Source: Spirochaetales bacterium
GTDB lineage: Bacteria; Spirochaetota; Spirochaetia; SZUA-6; RPPD01
Assembly (NCBI GenBank): GCA_016930675.1
Contig: JAFGGG010000009.1
Coordinates: 62,001 to 126,000, forward strand
DNA: 64,000 bases
Direction: 5' to 3'
Within the stretch, counting starts at the first letter, position 1; each line of letters begins with the position of its first letter. Below are positions 17,916-27,102 of this stretch, piece after piece. Position numbers and translations under genes: made by a program. The notes under the pieces were generated by a model. That model had not been told where the DNA came from, ran no database searches, and saw only the letters and a program-made list of their open reading frames with translations.

Positions 17916-19166
17916 ATGGACGCACATACTATCCTCATTCTTTTTCTTGGTTTCTTTTCTCTTAAACTTATATGGGAATCTCTGTTAATTCTTCTTAATA
18001 TTAAAAGCAGCAGAGAGCATGCCGCTAAAATACCAGCCTTTGTAAAAAAAATTATCGACAAAGAATCATATACCCGATCCGTAGAATACAGTATTACAAA
18101 AGGGAAATTCTCTCTACTTAATGATGTCGCAGGAGCTTTTTTTTTGGTATTACTCATTTTAAGCGGTTTTTTAGGCATAGTGGATGACTATTTATATTCA
18201 CTCAATATTGGCACATATCTCCACGGCCTGCTCTTCCTCTTCAGTATTGGGCTTGTTTTTGCTTTTTTCTCACTTCCCTTTTCACTCTACGCTCAATTTG
18301 TGATAGAAGAACGCTTTGGTTTTAATAAAATGACTCCCGCGCTCTTTTTTTTTGACAGACTAAAAGCGCTCATCATCACTGTTATTATCGCCGCGCCGCT
18401 TTATTTTGTACTGTTATGGCTGCTTGAAGTTACAGGAAGCTGGTGGTGGTTGTTGGCTTTCGGCTTTTATACGCTTTTCCAATTATTCATTACCATTATC
18501 TACCCGGCAGTAATCGCTCCTCTTTTCAATAAATTTACTGCGATCGAAGACGGAAGCTTAAAACAAAAAATAAATGCTTTGTTGAAAAAAGTTCATTATA
18601 AATCAAAAGGTATCTTTATAATGGACGGAAGCAAACGCTCCAAACACAGCAATGCCTATTTTACCGGCATAGGTAAAACAAAACGCATCGTACTTTTTGA
18701 TACGCTGATCAATATTCTCAAGGAAAATGAAATTACCGCGGTTTTAGCCCATGAAATAGGCCATCAAAAGAAGAAACACATTATCAAGATGCTTATACTT
18801 TCGATTTTAAGCGTATTGCTTGCTTTTTTCCTTATCCAGCTCTTGCTGAATTATCATCCGCTGTATACTGCTTTTGGTTTTTCCCGTGTCAGTTTACATG
18901 CCGTGCTTATCCTTTTAAGTCTGTGTTCGGGCGCCTTTACATTCATGCTCACACCGCTTTTCTCTCTGCTGTCTCGCAAACACGAATACACGGCAGATAA
19001 ATATGCCGCGCAACAGGTGACCAAAGGGGCGATGCATCTTAAAAATGCCCTGCTCTCTCTTTCCAAAGACAATCTGTCCAATCTGACTCCTCATCCTCTT
19101 TACAGTTTCTACTACTATTCGCATCCCACCTTGGCGGAGAGAGTAAAAGCCTTGGAAAAACTATAG
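17916..19166 (+). CDS. M48 family CAAX-prenyl-protease-like (Ste24) membrane peptidase
   Basis: A 416-residue membrane zinc peptidase. It has an N-terminal hydrophobic region of about four to five helices (residues 1-200), FYTLFQLFITIIYPAVIAPL before the catalytic domain, and the zinc motif VLAHEIGHQKKKH near residue 280. A second helix pair follows, then the downstream glutamate region RKHEYTADKYAAQQV. The C-terminal LTPHPLYSFYYYSHPTLAER is typical of Ste24 homologues. Bacteria lack protein prenylation, so it more likely does membrane-protein quality control, as HtpX does. AGGAG lies 7 bases before the ATG. It is divergent from the caspase-lectin operon. Confidence 0.92.
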   Translation: MDAHTILILFLGFFSLKLIWESLLILLNIKSSREHAAKIPAFVKKIIDKESYTRSVEYSITKGKFSLLNDVAGAFFLVLLILSGFLGIVDDYLYSLNIGTYLHGLLFLFSIGLVFAFFSLPFSLYAQFVIEERFGFNKMTPALFFFDRLKALIITVIIAAPLYFVLLWLLEVTGSWWWLLAFGFYTLFQLFITIIYPAVIAPLFNKFTAIEDGSLKQKINALLKKVHYKSKGIFIMDGSKRSKHSNAYFTGIGKTKRIVLFDTLINILKENEITAVLAHEIGHQKKKHIIKMLILSILSVLLAFFLIQLLLNYHPLYTAFGFSRVSLHAVLILLSLCSGAFTFMLTPLFSLLSRKHEYTADKYAAQQVTKGAMHLKNALLSLSKDNLSNLTPHPLYSFYYYSHPTLAERVKALEKL

Positions 19167-19203
19167 AGTGTGTTCTAAAAATAGAAAACGAAATTTACTC
19201 TGT

Positions 19204-19638
19204 TTATTCATTTGCAAGAAAGTGAGCTGCCGCCCGATCTATCTTTTCGGAAACCACAGGCCTCCCGTTATAAAGGCAAGTGCAGATAACACGCGCACAA
19301 AGGATTTCTCGCTGCTCCGGCTGGGAATAAATATTCTGGATAAATATATAACGCAAGCGGCCCTTTTTCTTTAAATCAAGAGTCACTACAAAAAGATCCC
19401 CACTTTTAAGCGGGAATTTATAATCGATTTCAAGACGAGTTACTACCGCATCAATACCCTGCTTATGCAATGCAAAAAAATCCAGCCCGATGGACTTTAA
19501 AAACTCATGCCGAGTATGTTCCAGATAATGAAGATATTCGGCATTATTCACAATACCCTGCAGGTCACACTCATAATCTCTTACCGAGAAATCAAGTTCA
19601 AAATGATGTTTTTTATCCTTCATGGCAACAGTTCTCAT
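19204..19638 (-). CDS. Acyl-CoA thioesterase (4HBT hot-dog fold)
   Basis: A 144-residue hot-dog protein of the YbgC/4-hydroxybenzoyl-CoA thioesterase type. The segment VRDYECDLQGIVNNAEYLHYLEHTRHEFL holds the active-site loop (Asp in DLQGIVNN) and the long central helix. TRLEIDYKFPLKSGDLFVV is the typical dimer strand region. It should hydrolyse a short- or medium-chain acyl-CoA; the substrate is unknown. The ATG at 19638 is preceded by AGG at about 8 bases. It is convergent with the Ste24-like gene. Confidence 0.85.
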   Translation of the reverse strand: MRTVAMKDKKHHFELDFSVRDYECDLQGIVNNAEYLHYLEHTRHEFLKSIGLDFFALHKQGIDAVVTRLEIDYKFPLKSGDLFVVTLDLKKKGRLRYIFIQNIYSQPEQREILCARVICTCLYNGRPVVSEKIDRAAAHFLANE

Positions 19639-19753
19639 TTTTTACCTGTTTTTGCTTAAAAAAGCAACACCATAATAAAAACATTGTTTTGCAAAATTAT
19701 ACATTCTGCATAATAATATAATAAGTAATAACAATATACTAAGGAGTATTCTC

Positions 19754-22030
19754 GTGCCTCTATGGAAAAGGAGGAGTTGTTTATTCCGCTTCCTTATCTT
19801 AATTTCGCTCTTTTGCTCAGTTTACAGGCTTGGCGCGGAACCCATTGTAGTTCTTAACACCAACAAACAATCCATCTCATTAGGATCACGTTTAATGATA
19901 TTGGAAGACAAACAAAAAAATATGAGTTTCTCAGAGGTCAAACAAGCCAAGGACCAGGGTTTATTTAGGCGAAGTACTTCTTCAACACCCAGTTTCGGCT
20001 ATACAGCTTCCGCTTACTGGGTATATATAACAATTAAAAACGATCTTACCCAAGACAACAACTGCCTGCTTGAAATACTCAATATGGATGAGATCCTCTT
20101 GTATCTACCGGATAAGGAGGGCAGCTATAATCAGAAAAAAGCAGGTCATCTGGTAGAAAATCCGGCCGGTTTCTTAAAATACGGAAATGTGCTTTTTAAA
20201 ATTACTATTCCTGCTCAAAGCACTCAAGTCTTTTATATCCGTTTTGAAAATCAGGATCCGATGATATTTCGCCTTAATCTATGGAGTTTAGAGACATATT
20301 TTCTTTCCAATCAAACCAAACAGATTTTTTACGGCATCTATCTGGGCATCATTGCGGCCATGATCCTCTACAACCTGTTTATTTTCCTTACCCTAAAAGA
20401 TATTAGTTACCTTTACTATGTGCTTTATATTTTCAGTATTGGTTTTTACCACCTTTTTGCTGCTGATGTTATTCAGGAGTACTTTTTTAATATGCATCCC
20501 TGGCTTATGGATAATCTGGAAACCATTGCCACAGGTTTTGTCTTAATTTGGGCCGTGCAATTTTGCCGGCATTACCTGCTTACCAATAAAACCCTTCCCA
20601 ACTGGGATAAGGCTCTTCGTATAGGCATGTATTTTGGTGTTATCATAATTCTTACTCCCCTCTTCCTGCCCTTTACTATACGATCCATGGTCAGCAGCTT
20701 CGGGCTGCTTCTGGTCATTATTACTATTCTCATTACGGTAATTATTTGTTTAAAAAAAAGTTACCCCCCCGCTTTTTTCTATCTTTTCGCCTGGTCGATT
20801 GTAGCTATCGGAGCGGTCAGTTACATATTAAGAAACTTTGCCATACTGCCCAGCTTTTTTATCACCGATGAGAGTATCCTTCTAGGCTCGATATTAGAAG
20901 CGCTCTTACTGTCCTTCGGCCTTGCCTTTCGTATTGATATACTCCGCAAAGAGAAAGAACAGGCTAAAGCTCACGCCTTAGCAAGTTTAAAAAAAGCAAA
21001 TAAATTCGAGCATGATTACAGACAGCTGTTTATGCTTAATCCATTGGGTATCGCACTACTAAATGATAAAGGAATATATATCGCCGCTAATCCTGCGTAT
21101 TGTGCGACATATAAATATACATACAAGGAGATAATCGGTAATAATTTCATAGACCTTATAATACCCAAGAACGAACGTGCCAAAGAAAAACAAAAATTCA
21201 GTCAACTGTTCAATAAAAATCAAAAAAAACTTTCAGTATCAGAACAGCAACATATTAATAGGAAGGGCAATCTCATAACTACCCAATGTTATAGAGATTA
21301 TACTACCAACGAAAGCGGAGAAGTAACAGGCTTACTTTTATGTACCGCGGACATTACCGAGGGTAAAAAACAAGCAGACCGGATAAAGGCTTCTTTGGAA
21401 GAGAAAGAATACCTGCTCAAGGAAATACATCATAGGGTGAAAAACAATTTACAAATAGTCACCAGCCTTATTAATTTTAAAGTCCGGCATTTGCAGAATG
21501 CAGAACACATGGATATCTTTAAATCCATTCAAAACCGTATTAATTCTATTGCATTGGTGCATAACCGCTTATATCTCTCAAAAAATTTAGCTAAAATCTC
21601 ATTTAAAGAATATATTCAAGCGCTGGCAAGTCATCTGTTATCGGCTCTTAAGATAGAGTCACATAAAATATCAATAAAAATCGAGGCAAAAGATATTTAT
21701 TTGGGTATATCACTTGCCATTCCCTGTGGATTAATTATAAACGAACTGCTTACGAACGCATTAAAATATGCGTTCCCCAAGCCTTCCGGAGGTAATATCA
21801 AGATTTCCTTTTATAAAGAAAAAATTCATTTGGAAGATTCAAAAATACATTATATACTTGAAATAAGAGATAACGGTATCGGCTTTCCTGAAGGTTTTGA
21901 TTTTTACAATACCGAGACCTTCGGCTTGCAGTTGGTGATAACACTGGTTGAACAATTGGAAGGAAATATTGAAAAAATAGGACGCAAGGGAGTGGGATTT
22001 AAAATCAGGTTTTATTCCGAACAAGGATAA
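19754..22030 (+). CDS. 7TMR-DISM sensor histidine kinase with PAS domain
   Basis: A 758-residue membrane kinase. A signal peptide (1-28) is followed by a periplasmic 7TMR-DISM extracellular domain (about 35-180, YTASAYWVYITIKND, LLYLPDKEG), seven membrane helices (about 190-395), a PAS domain (about 425-535, LFMLNPLGIALLNDKG), a HisKA_2 phosphoacceptor (EKEYLLKEIHHRVKNNLQIV near 555-573) and an HATPase domain (GLIINELLTNALKYAFP, IRDNGIGFPEGFDF). The 7TMR-DISM family is thought to sense small, possibly carbohydrate, ligands. GTG start with AAGGAG 8 bases upstream. The HD-GYP regulator at 22047 follows after 16 bases and is the likely partner. Confidence 0.93.
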   Translation: MPLWKRRSCLFRFLILISLFCSVYRLGAEPIVVLNTNKQSISLGSRLMILEDKQKNMSFSEVKQAKDQGLFRRSTSSTPSFGYTASAYWVYITIKNDLTQDNNCLLEILNMDEILLYLPDKEGSYNQKKAGHLVENPAGFLKYGNVLFKITIPAQSTQVFYIRFENQDPMIFRLNLWSLETYFLSNQTKQIFYGIYLGIIAAMILYNLFIFLTLKDISYLYYVLYIFSIGFYHLFAADVIQEYFFNMHPWLMDNLETIATGFVLIWAVQFCRHYLLTNKTLPNWDKALRIGMYFGVIIILTPLFLPFTIRSMVSSFGLLLVIITILITVIICLKKSYPPAFFYLFAWSIVAIGAVSYILRNFAILPSFFITDESILLGSILEALLLSFGLAFRIDILRKEKEQAKAHALASLKKANKFEHDYRQLFMLNPLGIALLNDKGIYIAANPAYCATYKYTYKEIIGNNFIDLIIPKNERAKEKQKFSQLFNKNQKKLSVSEQQHINRKGNLITTQCYRDYTTNESGEVTGLLLCTADITEGKKQADRIKASLEEKEYLLKEIHHRVKNNLQIVTSLINFKVRHLQNAEHMDIFKSIQNRINSIALVHNRLYLSKNLAKISFKEYIQALASHLLSALKIESHKISIKIEAKDIYLGISLAIPCGLIINELLTNALKYAFPKPSGGNIKISFYKEKIHLEDSKIHYILEIRDNGIGFPEGFDFYNTETFGLQLVITLVEQLEGNIEKIGRKGVGFKIRFYSEQG

Positions 22031-22046
22031 GAGAGGTAGTCTTCAT

Positions 22047-23420
22047 ATGGACCAGAAGAAAATATTAATCGTAGAAGATGAACATATTATCGCCAAAGAT
22101 ATCAAAGAGAGTCTGAAAAATTTCGGTTATTCCGTAGTAGATATCGTATATACAGGGAACGACGCCATAAAAAAAGCGGAAAAACACCATCCTGATCTTG
22201 TTTTAATGGACATTATGCTCAAAGGAGACATGAACGGCATAGAAGTGGCCCAGTATATCAGGGATAACATACATATTCCGGTGGTTTTCCTTACTGCCTA
22301 TGCCGATGAAAAAACCCTACACGGCGCGAAAATAACCGAACCCTTCGGATATATTATAAAACCGTTTGAGGACGCGGAATTACACAGCACAATTCAGCTC
22401 GCGCTCTATAAATTTAAGATGGAAAGAAAGCTGGTAGAACGCGAACAATGGCTCACCACCATCCTCAAAAGTATAAGCGACGCGGTTATTGTAACAAATA
22501 AAGACGGAAAAATTACTTTTATAAATCCGATCGCTGAAATGCTCACGGGCTGGAAAAACAATGAAGCACTGGAAAAAGACCTGTTCGAGGTCTATAAAGT
22601 AATTGATGATAAAAATATCGGAACCACGGACGAAATGATATCGGACCTCTTAAGCCAGGATATGTTTATCGCACGTTCCAATCAACTCCTTATCTCAAAA
22701 GATAATACGATTATCCCCGTAGATACGGTCCTGACAAATCTTGCCGATGATGAGAGCGAGATAACCGGCTCCGTGGTTGTGATTCGCGATATTACCAAAC
22801 GTCTGGAGGCCGAAGAAAAAACTATTGAAAGTCTGGAAAAACTGCGTAAAGCCATGGGGGGAATTATCCAGGCAATGGCTTTTACCGTTGAAAAAAGAGA
22901 TCCGTATACAGCCGGCCATCAGCGCCGTGTCGCCGATTTAGCCCGCACCATTGCCAAAGAAATGAAGCTTACCCCGGATAAGATTGACGGCATCCGTCTG
23001 GCCGGTGTAATCCATGATATAGGCAAGATTGCAGTACCGTCGGAGATCTTGAGTAAGCCGGGAGCCTTGAATGAAATAGAGTTTAACCTTATAAAAAAAC
23101 ATCCGGAAGTGGGTTATGATATTTTGAAGAATATTGACTTTCCCTGGCCTATCGCCGAAATTGTACGTCAGCACCATGAACGAATGGACGGATCGGGTTA
23201 TCCTCGCGGAATGAAAGGAGATGAAATTACTTTGGAAGCCCGCATTCTTGCCGTTGCTGATGTGGTGGAAGCAATGGCCTCCCATCGACCTTATAGGGCT
23301 TCATTGGGTTTGGACAAGGCTTTGGAAGAGATAACTGTCAACACGGGGGTAAAATACGATAAAGATGTGGTAAACACGTGTATTTTACTATTTAATGAAA
23401 AAAAATATGAGTTCCGCTAA
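22047..23420 (+). CDS. Response regulator REC-PAS-HD-GYP (c-di-GMP phosphodiesterase)
   Basis: A 457-residue protein. REC occupies residues 4-120 with phosphoacceptor Asp55 (LVLMDIML) and Lys in YIIKPFEDAE. PAS is at about 130-250 (ILKSISDAVIVTNKDGKITF). HD-GYP is at about 262-445 with HDIGKIAVP near 323, HHERMDGSGYP near 376 and ILAVADVVEAMASHRPYR. All HD-GYP metal-ligand motifs are present, so it should hydrolyse cyclic di-GMP when activated by phosphorylation, probably from the kinase just upstream. It is convergent with nrdG. Confidence 0.94.
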   Translation: MDQKKILIVEDEHIIAKDIKESLKNFGYSVVDIVYTGNDAIKKAEKHHPDLVLMDIMLKGDMNGIEVAQYIRDNIHIPVVFLTAYADEKTLHGAKITEPFGYIIKPFEDAELHSTIQLALYKFKMERKLVEREQWLTTILKSISDAVIVTNKDGKITFINPIAEMLTGWKNNEALEKDLFEVYKVIDDKNIGTTDEMISDLLSQDMFIARSNQLLISKDNTIIPVDTVLTNLADDESEITGSVVVIRDITKRLEAEEKTIESLEKLRKAMGGIIQAMAFTVEKRDPYTAGHQRRVADLARTIAKEMKLTPDKIDGIRLAGVIHDIGKIAVPSEILSKPGALNEIEFNLIKKHPEVGYDILKNIDFPWPIAEIVRQHHERMDGSGYPRGMKGDEITLEARILAVADVVEAMASHRPYRASLGLDKALEEITVNTGVKYDKDVVNTCILLFNEKKYEFR

Positions 23421-23434
23421 AACACCGTACTTCT

Positions 23435-24133
23435 TTACCTTATTTCAAATTTAAGAGGCAATGCTTTCAGTTTATGCGTTAAATCATCAAGGTCGCTTTG
23501 ACTAAACGTCGTACTATCCATGAACCTGTGATCCAAGGTCTTGGAGGGAACAAAGTTTTGCAACACGTATTTTTTAGCGCCCGGTATTAACCCTGAGATA
23601 TTGAGGATATGCTCTTTAGATAACAAATCTTTTACTATAGTTGTTCTAAACTCATGCTCCACTTCCGAATTAATTATAAGGTCTATACTCTCACGTATTG
23701 CAGTATTCAGAGAACCGTTCTTGTACACCCCGCTTATTTTTCCGTAAAGATCAAGCGGAGCCTTTATATCCATGGCAATATAATCCAAAAGCTTGTTATC
23801 CAGTAACGCGGACAACACTTCCGGGCGGGACCCGTTCGTGTCCAATTTAACCAGGAAATCCAGCGCTTTTATCTTTCTGATGAATTCCGGTAAATCGCTT
23901 TGAATGGTCGGCTCTCCGCCCGTAATGACAACCGCGTCAATTTTTTTAATTCGTTTCTCTAAGAACGAAAAAAAAACCTGCGGCATAATCTTGGGCATAA
24001 AGAGTCTGGAGTCCACAAGCTCAGGATTATGACAGTACGGGCAGCGAAAATTACAACCTTGCGTAAATACGATGCAGCTGATTTTCCCCGGATAATCAAG
24101 CAGTGAAAATCTTTGTAAAGCCCCAATGAGCAT
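23435..24133 (-). CDS. nrdG: Anaerobic ribonucleotide reductase activating protein
   Basis: A 232-residue radical SAM protein. The 4Fe-4S motif CNFRCPYC is at residues 27-34 in FTQGCNFRCPYCHNPELVD, followed by VITGGEPTIQ and FLVKLDTNGSRPEVL. It is longer than E. coli NrdG and resembles the NrdG2/PflA-like type found with bacterial class III reductases. It generates the glycyl radical on NrdD using SAM and a reduced cluster. Its ATG overlaps the last base of nrdD, so the two are translationally coupled. Confidence 0.93.
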   Translation of the reverse strand: MLIGALQRFSLLDYPGKISCIVFTQGCNFRCPYCHNPELVDSRLFMPKIMPQVFFSFLEKRIKKIDAVVITGGEPTIQSDLPEFIRKIKALDFLVKLDTNGSRPEVLSALLDNKLLDYIAMDIKAPLDLYGKISGVYKNGSLNTAIRESIDLIINSEVEHEFRTTIVKDLLSKEHILNISGLIPGAKKYVLQNFVPSKTLDHRFMDSTTFSQSDLDDLTHKLKALPLKFEIR

Positions 24134-26229
24134 TAGAGCGCCTTTAATTTATAAGTCTTTCGCAGTTTAAACTCTTCGGCCTTGCCTTCATTCCATTGGT
24201 GGATCGGCCGCAAATAACCGACGATTCGTGAATAAACTTCGGTTTGCTTATTGCATTTGGGACATGTTATATGTTTACCGGCCAAATATCCGTGTGAAGT
24301 GCAGATGCTGAATGTGGGAGAAATCGTGAAATAGGGAAGATGATAGTTCTCACATATTTTTTTCACCAGGCGTTTAATGCTTTCACCCTGCTTGATTTCC
24401 TCCCCGACAAACAGATGCAGGACCGTCCCACCGGTGTATTTTGTCTGGAGTTCATCCTGCAGATCAAGGGCTTCGAAAATATCGTCAGTATAATTCACAG
24501 GCAGCTGAGAAGAATTCGTATAAAAAGGCTTAGCTCCGTGCTCGAGCTCTGCGAAATTGGCGCAGACAATATTCTTATACTTCTCTTTATCCATTTTTGC
24601 CAATCTGTAAGAAGTGCCTTCGGCCGGTGTGGCCTCCAAATTGTAGTGGTCTCCGGTTTCTTCCTGAAATTCCAACAGACGGTTGCGCATAAAGGTTAAC
24701 ACACGCGCCGAAAACTGCTTTCCGGTATCTTCAACAATCGAAGTGCCCAATAAATTGAGACAGGCTTCGTTCATCCCAACCAGACCGATTGTGGAAAAAT
24801 GATTTTTCCAATACTCGTCAAACCGCTCTTTCACATTTCTTAAATAAAACTTTGTATAAGGGTAAAGGTTTTTCTCGGTTAACTTTTCCAATACTTTTCG
24901 TTTGATCTCCAGACTTTTCTTGGCCATTACCATTAACTCATCCAGGCGAGCAATAAATTCATCTTCGTCCTTGGACAAATACCCTATTCTAGGCAGATTA
25001 ATAGTAACCACACCAATCGAACCTGTGAGGGGATTGGCGCCGAAAAGACCGCCTCCGCGCTTATCGAGTTTTCTTAAATCCAGCCGCAGTCTGCAGCACA
25101 TTGAGCGTGCGTCTTCCGGCGACATATCCGAATTTACAAAGTTTGAGAAATAGGGAATTCCGTATTTGGCGGTTGTTTTCCATAAGCTGTCCAATTGGGG
25201 ATCATCCCAATCAAAATCTTTGACAATATTGTATGTGGGAATGGGAAAGGTAAACACTCTGCCCTTGGCATCACCCCGACCCATAACCTCTAAAAATGCC
25301 AGATTTAAAATATTCATTTCCTCCTGAAAACCGGAGTAGGTTTCTTCTTTATATTCGCCGCCGATAATTACCGGTTTATCCTTAAACATTGAGGGTACCT
25401 TTAAATCCATGGTTATATTGGTAAAGGGAGTCTGGAATCCCACACGGGTGGGCACATTAATATTAAAAACGAATTCCTGCAGGGCCTGCTTTACCTCTTT
25501 TGGACTTAATCCGTCATAGCGGATAAAGGGAGCGAGCAGCGTATCAAAATTGGAAAACGCCTGCGCGCCCGCGGCTTCCCCCTGCAGGGTGTAAAAGAAA
25601 TTTACAATCTGACCCAAAGCGCTTCTGAAATGCTTGGCCGGTTTACTCTCTATTTTACCTGATGCCCCTTTAAAACCCTGCAGCAGCAGATCCTGCAGAT
25701 CCCAGCCCACGCAGTAAACAGAGATGATGCCCAGATCGTGCATATGGAAATCACCGCTGCTGTGTGCCTTTCTGATTTCAGGCGGATAAATTTTATTAAG
25801 CCAATAAATTTTACTGATTTCGGAGGAAATATAATTGTTCAAACCTTGTAATGAATAGGCCATATTGCTGTTTTCATTGACCTGCCAGTCAAGCTGGTCA
25901 AGGTAGGTATCGATCAGGTCCACATCCGCGTTTGAGACTATCTCACGGATTTTGGCGTGCTGATCACGATAAATAATATAGGCCTTTGCCGTTTTAATAT
26001 ATTGGGATGAAATAAGAACTTCTTCGACTATATCCTGGATTTCTTCTACGGTAGGCAGGCGATGAACAATAAGTTCATGGGCTAGATTTAAAACTCGGAG
26101 GGTAAGCCTTTTAGCTACGTCCTCATCGAACTCACCGGTAGCCTCCCCGGCCTTGGTGATGGCATTAGATATTTTCTCGGAAATAAACCTTACCTTATTG
26201 CCATCTCTTTTAATAATTAAATTAAACAT
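24133..26229 (-). CDS. nrdD: Anaerobic ribonucleoside-triphosphate reductase
   Basis: A 698-residue class III reductase. Residues 1-90 are an ATP-cone (IIKRDGNKVRFISEKISNAI) for allosteric control. The catalytic barrel includes FHMHDLGIISVYCVGWDLQ, FSNFVNSDMSPEDARSMCCR and TPAEGTSYRLAKMDKEKY. Near the C-terminus are a zinc site (ITCPKCNKQTE) and the glycyl-radical segment SRIVGYLRPIHQW. It makes deoxyribonucleotides without oxygen. The two direct repeats at 26320-26368 in the 420-base upstream gap could be NrdR boxes. Confidence 0.96.
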   Translation of the reverse strand: MFNLIIKRDGNKVRFISEKISNAITKAGEATGEFDEDVAKRLTLRVLNLAHELIVHRLPTVEEIQDIVEEVLISSQYIKTAKAYIIYRDQHAKIREIVSNADVDLIDTYLDQLDWQVNENSNMAYSLQGLNNYISSEISKIYWLNKIYPPEIRKAHSSGDFHMHDLGIISVYCVGWDLQDLLLQGFKGASGKIESKPAKHFRSALGQIVNFFYTLQGEAAGAQAFSNFDTLLAPFIRYDGLSPKEVKQALQEFVFNINVPTRVGFQTPFTNITMDLKVPSMFKDKPVIIGGEYKEETYSGFQEEMNILNLAFLEVMGRGDAKGRVFTFPIPTYNIVKDFDWDDPQLDSLWKTTAKYGIPYFSNFVNSDMSPEDARSMCCRLRLDLRKLDKRGGGLFGANPLTGSIGVVTINLPRIGYLSKDEDEFIARLDELMVMAKKSLEIKRKVLEKLTEKNLYPYTKFYLRNVKERFDEYWKNHFSTIGLVGMNEACLNLLGTSIVEDTGKQFSARVLTFMRNRLLEFQEETGDHYNLEATPAEGTSYRLAKMDKEKYKNIVCANFAELEHGAKPFYTNSSQLPVNYTDDIFEALDLQDELQTKYTGGTVLHLFVGEEIKQGESIKRLVKKICENYHLPYFTISPTFSICTSHGYLAGKHITCPKCNKQTEVYSRIVGYLRPIHQWNEGKAEEFKLRKTYKLKAL

Positions 26230-26578
26230 AGTCCCCCTCCTCTACTACTGTTATATAAAGGTAGAAGATTAAAATCAAGTAACTTTTATAAACTTTTTTT
26301 CTTTATATCCGCCCGAGTAGGCACTAGGTAATTTGTATTGATTAATTATTGGCACCTGGTAGTTGTATGCTCTCTCCGATATGCTATCCATCACCCTAAG
26401 GTAGCCTACAGATTATTTTTAAAAAAGTAAACATAAAATGTATTCAATTATTATTTTTATACTATTTTTTTTTCATTACTACTAATAATATTTTAGGTAG
26501 TTATAGATATTTATATATATAATTTTTTACATACTTTACAACAGACACATAATTATTAAAAGTCGCTTATGTTTCTGC
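26230..26578. other. AT-rich intergenic region between nrdD and the Rrf2 operon
   Basis: A gap between divergent genes, very rich in A and T, with no credible coding frame. It holds the nrdD promoter region, the tandem repeats at 26320-26368, and a long poly-A/T tract around 26410-26560. Confidence 0.7.
26320..26368 (-). promoter_or_regulatory. Tandem repeats upstream of nrdD, possible NrdR boxes
   Basis: GGCACTAGGTAATTTGTAT (26320-26338) and GGCACCTGGTAGTTGTAT (26351-26368) are imperfect direct repeats with a 31-base period. NrdR boxes occur as tandem pairs about 31-32 bases apart, and GCACTA resembles the ACACWA half-site. The second half-sites match poorly. Confidence 0.35.
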
Positions 26579-26607
26579 TTGACATAATATACTAGTTTTC
26601 ATATTAT
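26579..26607 (+). promoter_or_regulatory. Promoter of the Rrf2-cysK-metY-metA operon
   Basis: TTGACA (26579-26584), 17 bases, TATTAT (26602-26607). The transcription start (about 26614) lies inside the 33-bp operator. Confidence 0.85.
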
Positions 26608-26609
26608 TA

Positions 26610-26642
26610 CCTTAATTGCAAGTTAATTACTTGCAATTAAGG
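26610..26642 (+). promoter_or_regulatory. 33-bp Rrf2-type operator
   Basis: Perfect 14-base arms (CCTTAATTGCAAGT and ACTTGCAATTAAGG) around a 5-base centre. It covers the transcription start and reaches into the ribosome site of the Rrf2 gene, so binding would block the operon. Rrf2 regulators bind long interrupted palindromes of this kind. Confidence 0.8.
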
Positions 26643-26650
26643 AGCGGTTG

Positions 26651-27091
26651 ATGAGGTTATCCAAAAGAACGCGCTATGGAATCAGACTTGTAATCGAGCT
26701 CGCGGCCAACAATGACAAAGTGATGAATTTAACGGAAATTGCCAAGCGCCAGGATATATCAATGAAATATTTAAGTATGATCATCATTCCCCTAAAAAGA
26801 GCGGGGATAGTAATTTCCAGCCGCGGCGCGCATGGAGGATATAAACTGCTGAAACCCCCTACCCAGATCACTGTTGCGGATATCGTAAACCTGCTGGAAG
26901 GAGATCTGGAACCGGTTGAGTGCCTGGCTCATCCGGAAATCTGTAACCGAACTCCATTGTGCGCGGCCAAATCTTTATGGGAAAAATTATCGGCGACCGT
27001 GTCTGAGTTTTTTCATTCCGTTACGATCGCCGACCTATTAAAAGAGAAGAAGATAAAATTAAGGAATTCTAATTTTTCATATCAAATTTAA
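26651..27091 (+). CDS. Rrf2-family regulator of the sulfur operon
   Basis: A 146-residue Rrf2 protein. The winged helix spans residues 1-80 (MRLSKRTRYGIRLVIELA, DISMKYLSMIIIPLKRAGIV, SRGAHGGYKLLKPP). A three-cysteine segment VECLAHPEICNRTPLC follows, the pattern that binds an iron-sulfur cluster in IscR-like members. CymR, the classic cysteine-metabolism repressor, lacks these cysteines, so this may sense Fe-S state or sulfide, not O-acetylserine. The ATG at 26651 has GGAG 6 bases upstream. cysK follows after 11 bases. Confidence 0.9.
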   Translation: MRLSKRTRYGIRLVIELAANNDKVMNLTEIAKRQDISMKYLSMIIIPLKRAGIVISSRGAHGGYKLLKPPTQITVADIVNLLEGDLEPVECLAHPEICNRTPLCAAKSLWEKLSATVSEFFHSVTIADLLKEKKIKLRNSNFSYQI

Positions 27092-27102
27092 GGAGGTAAT
27101 AC

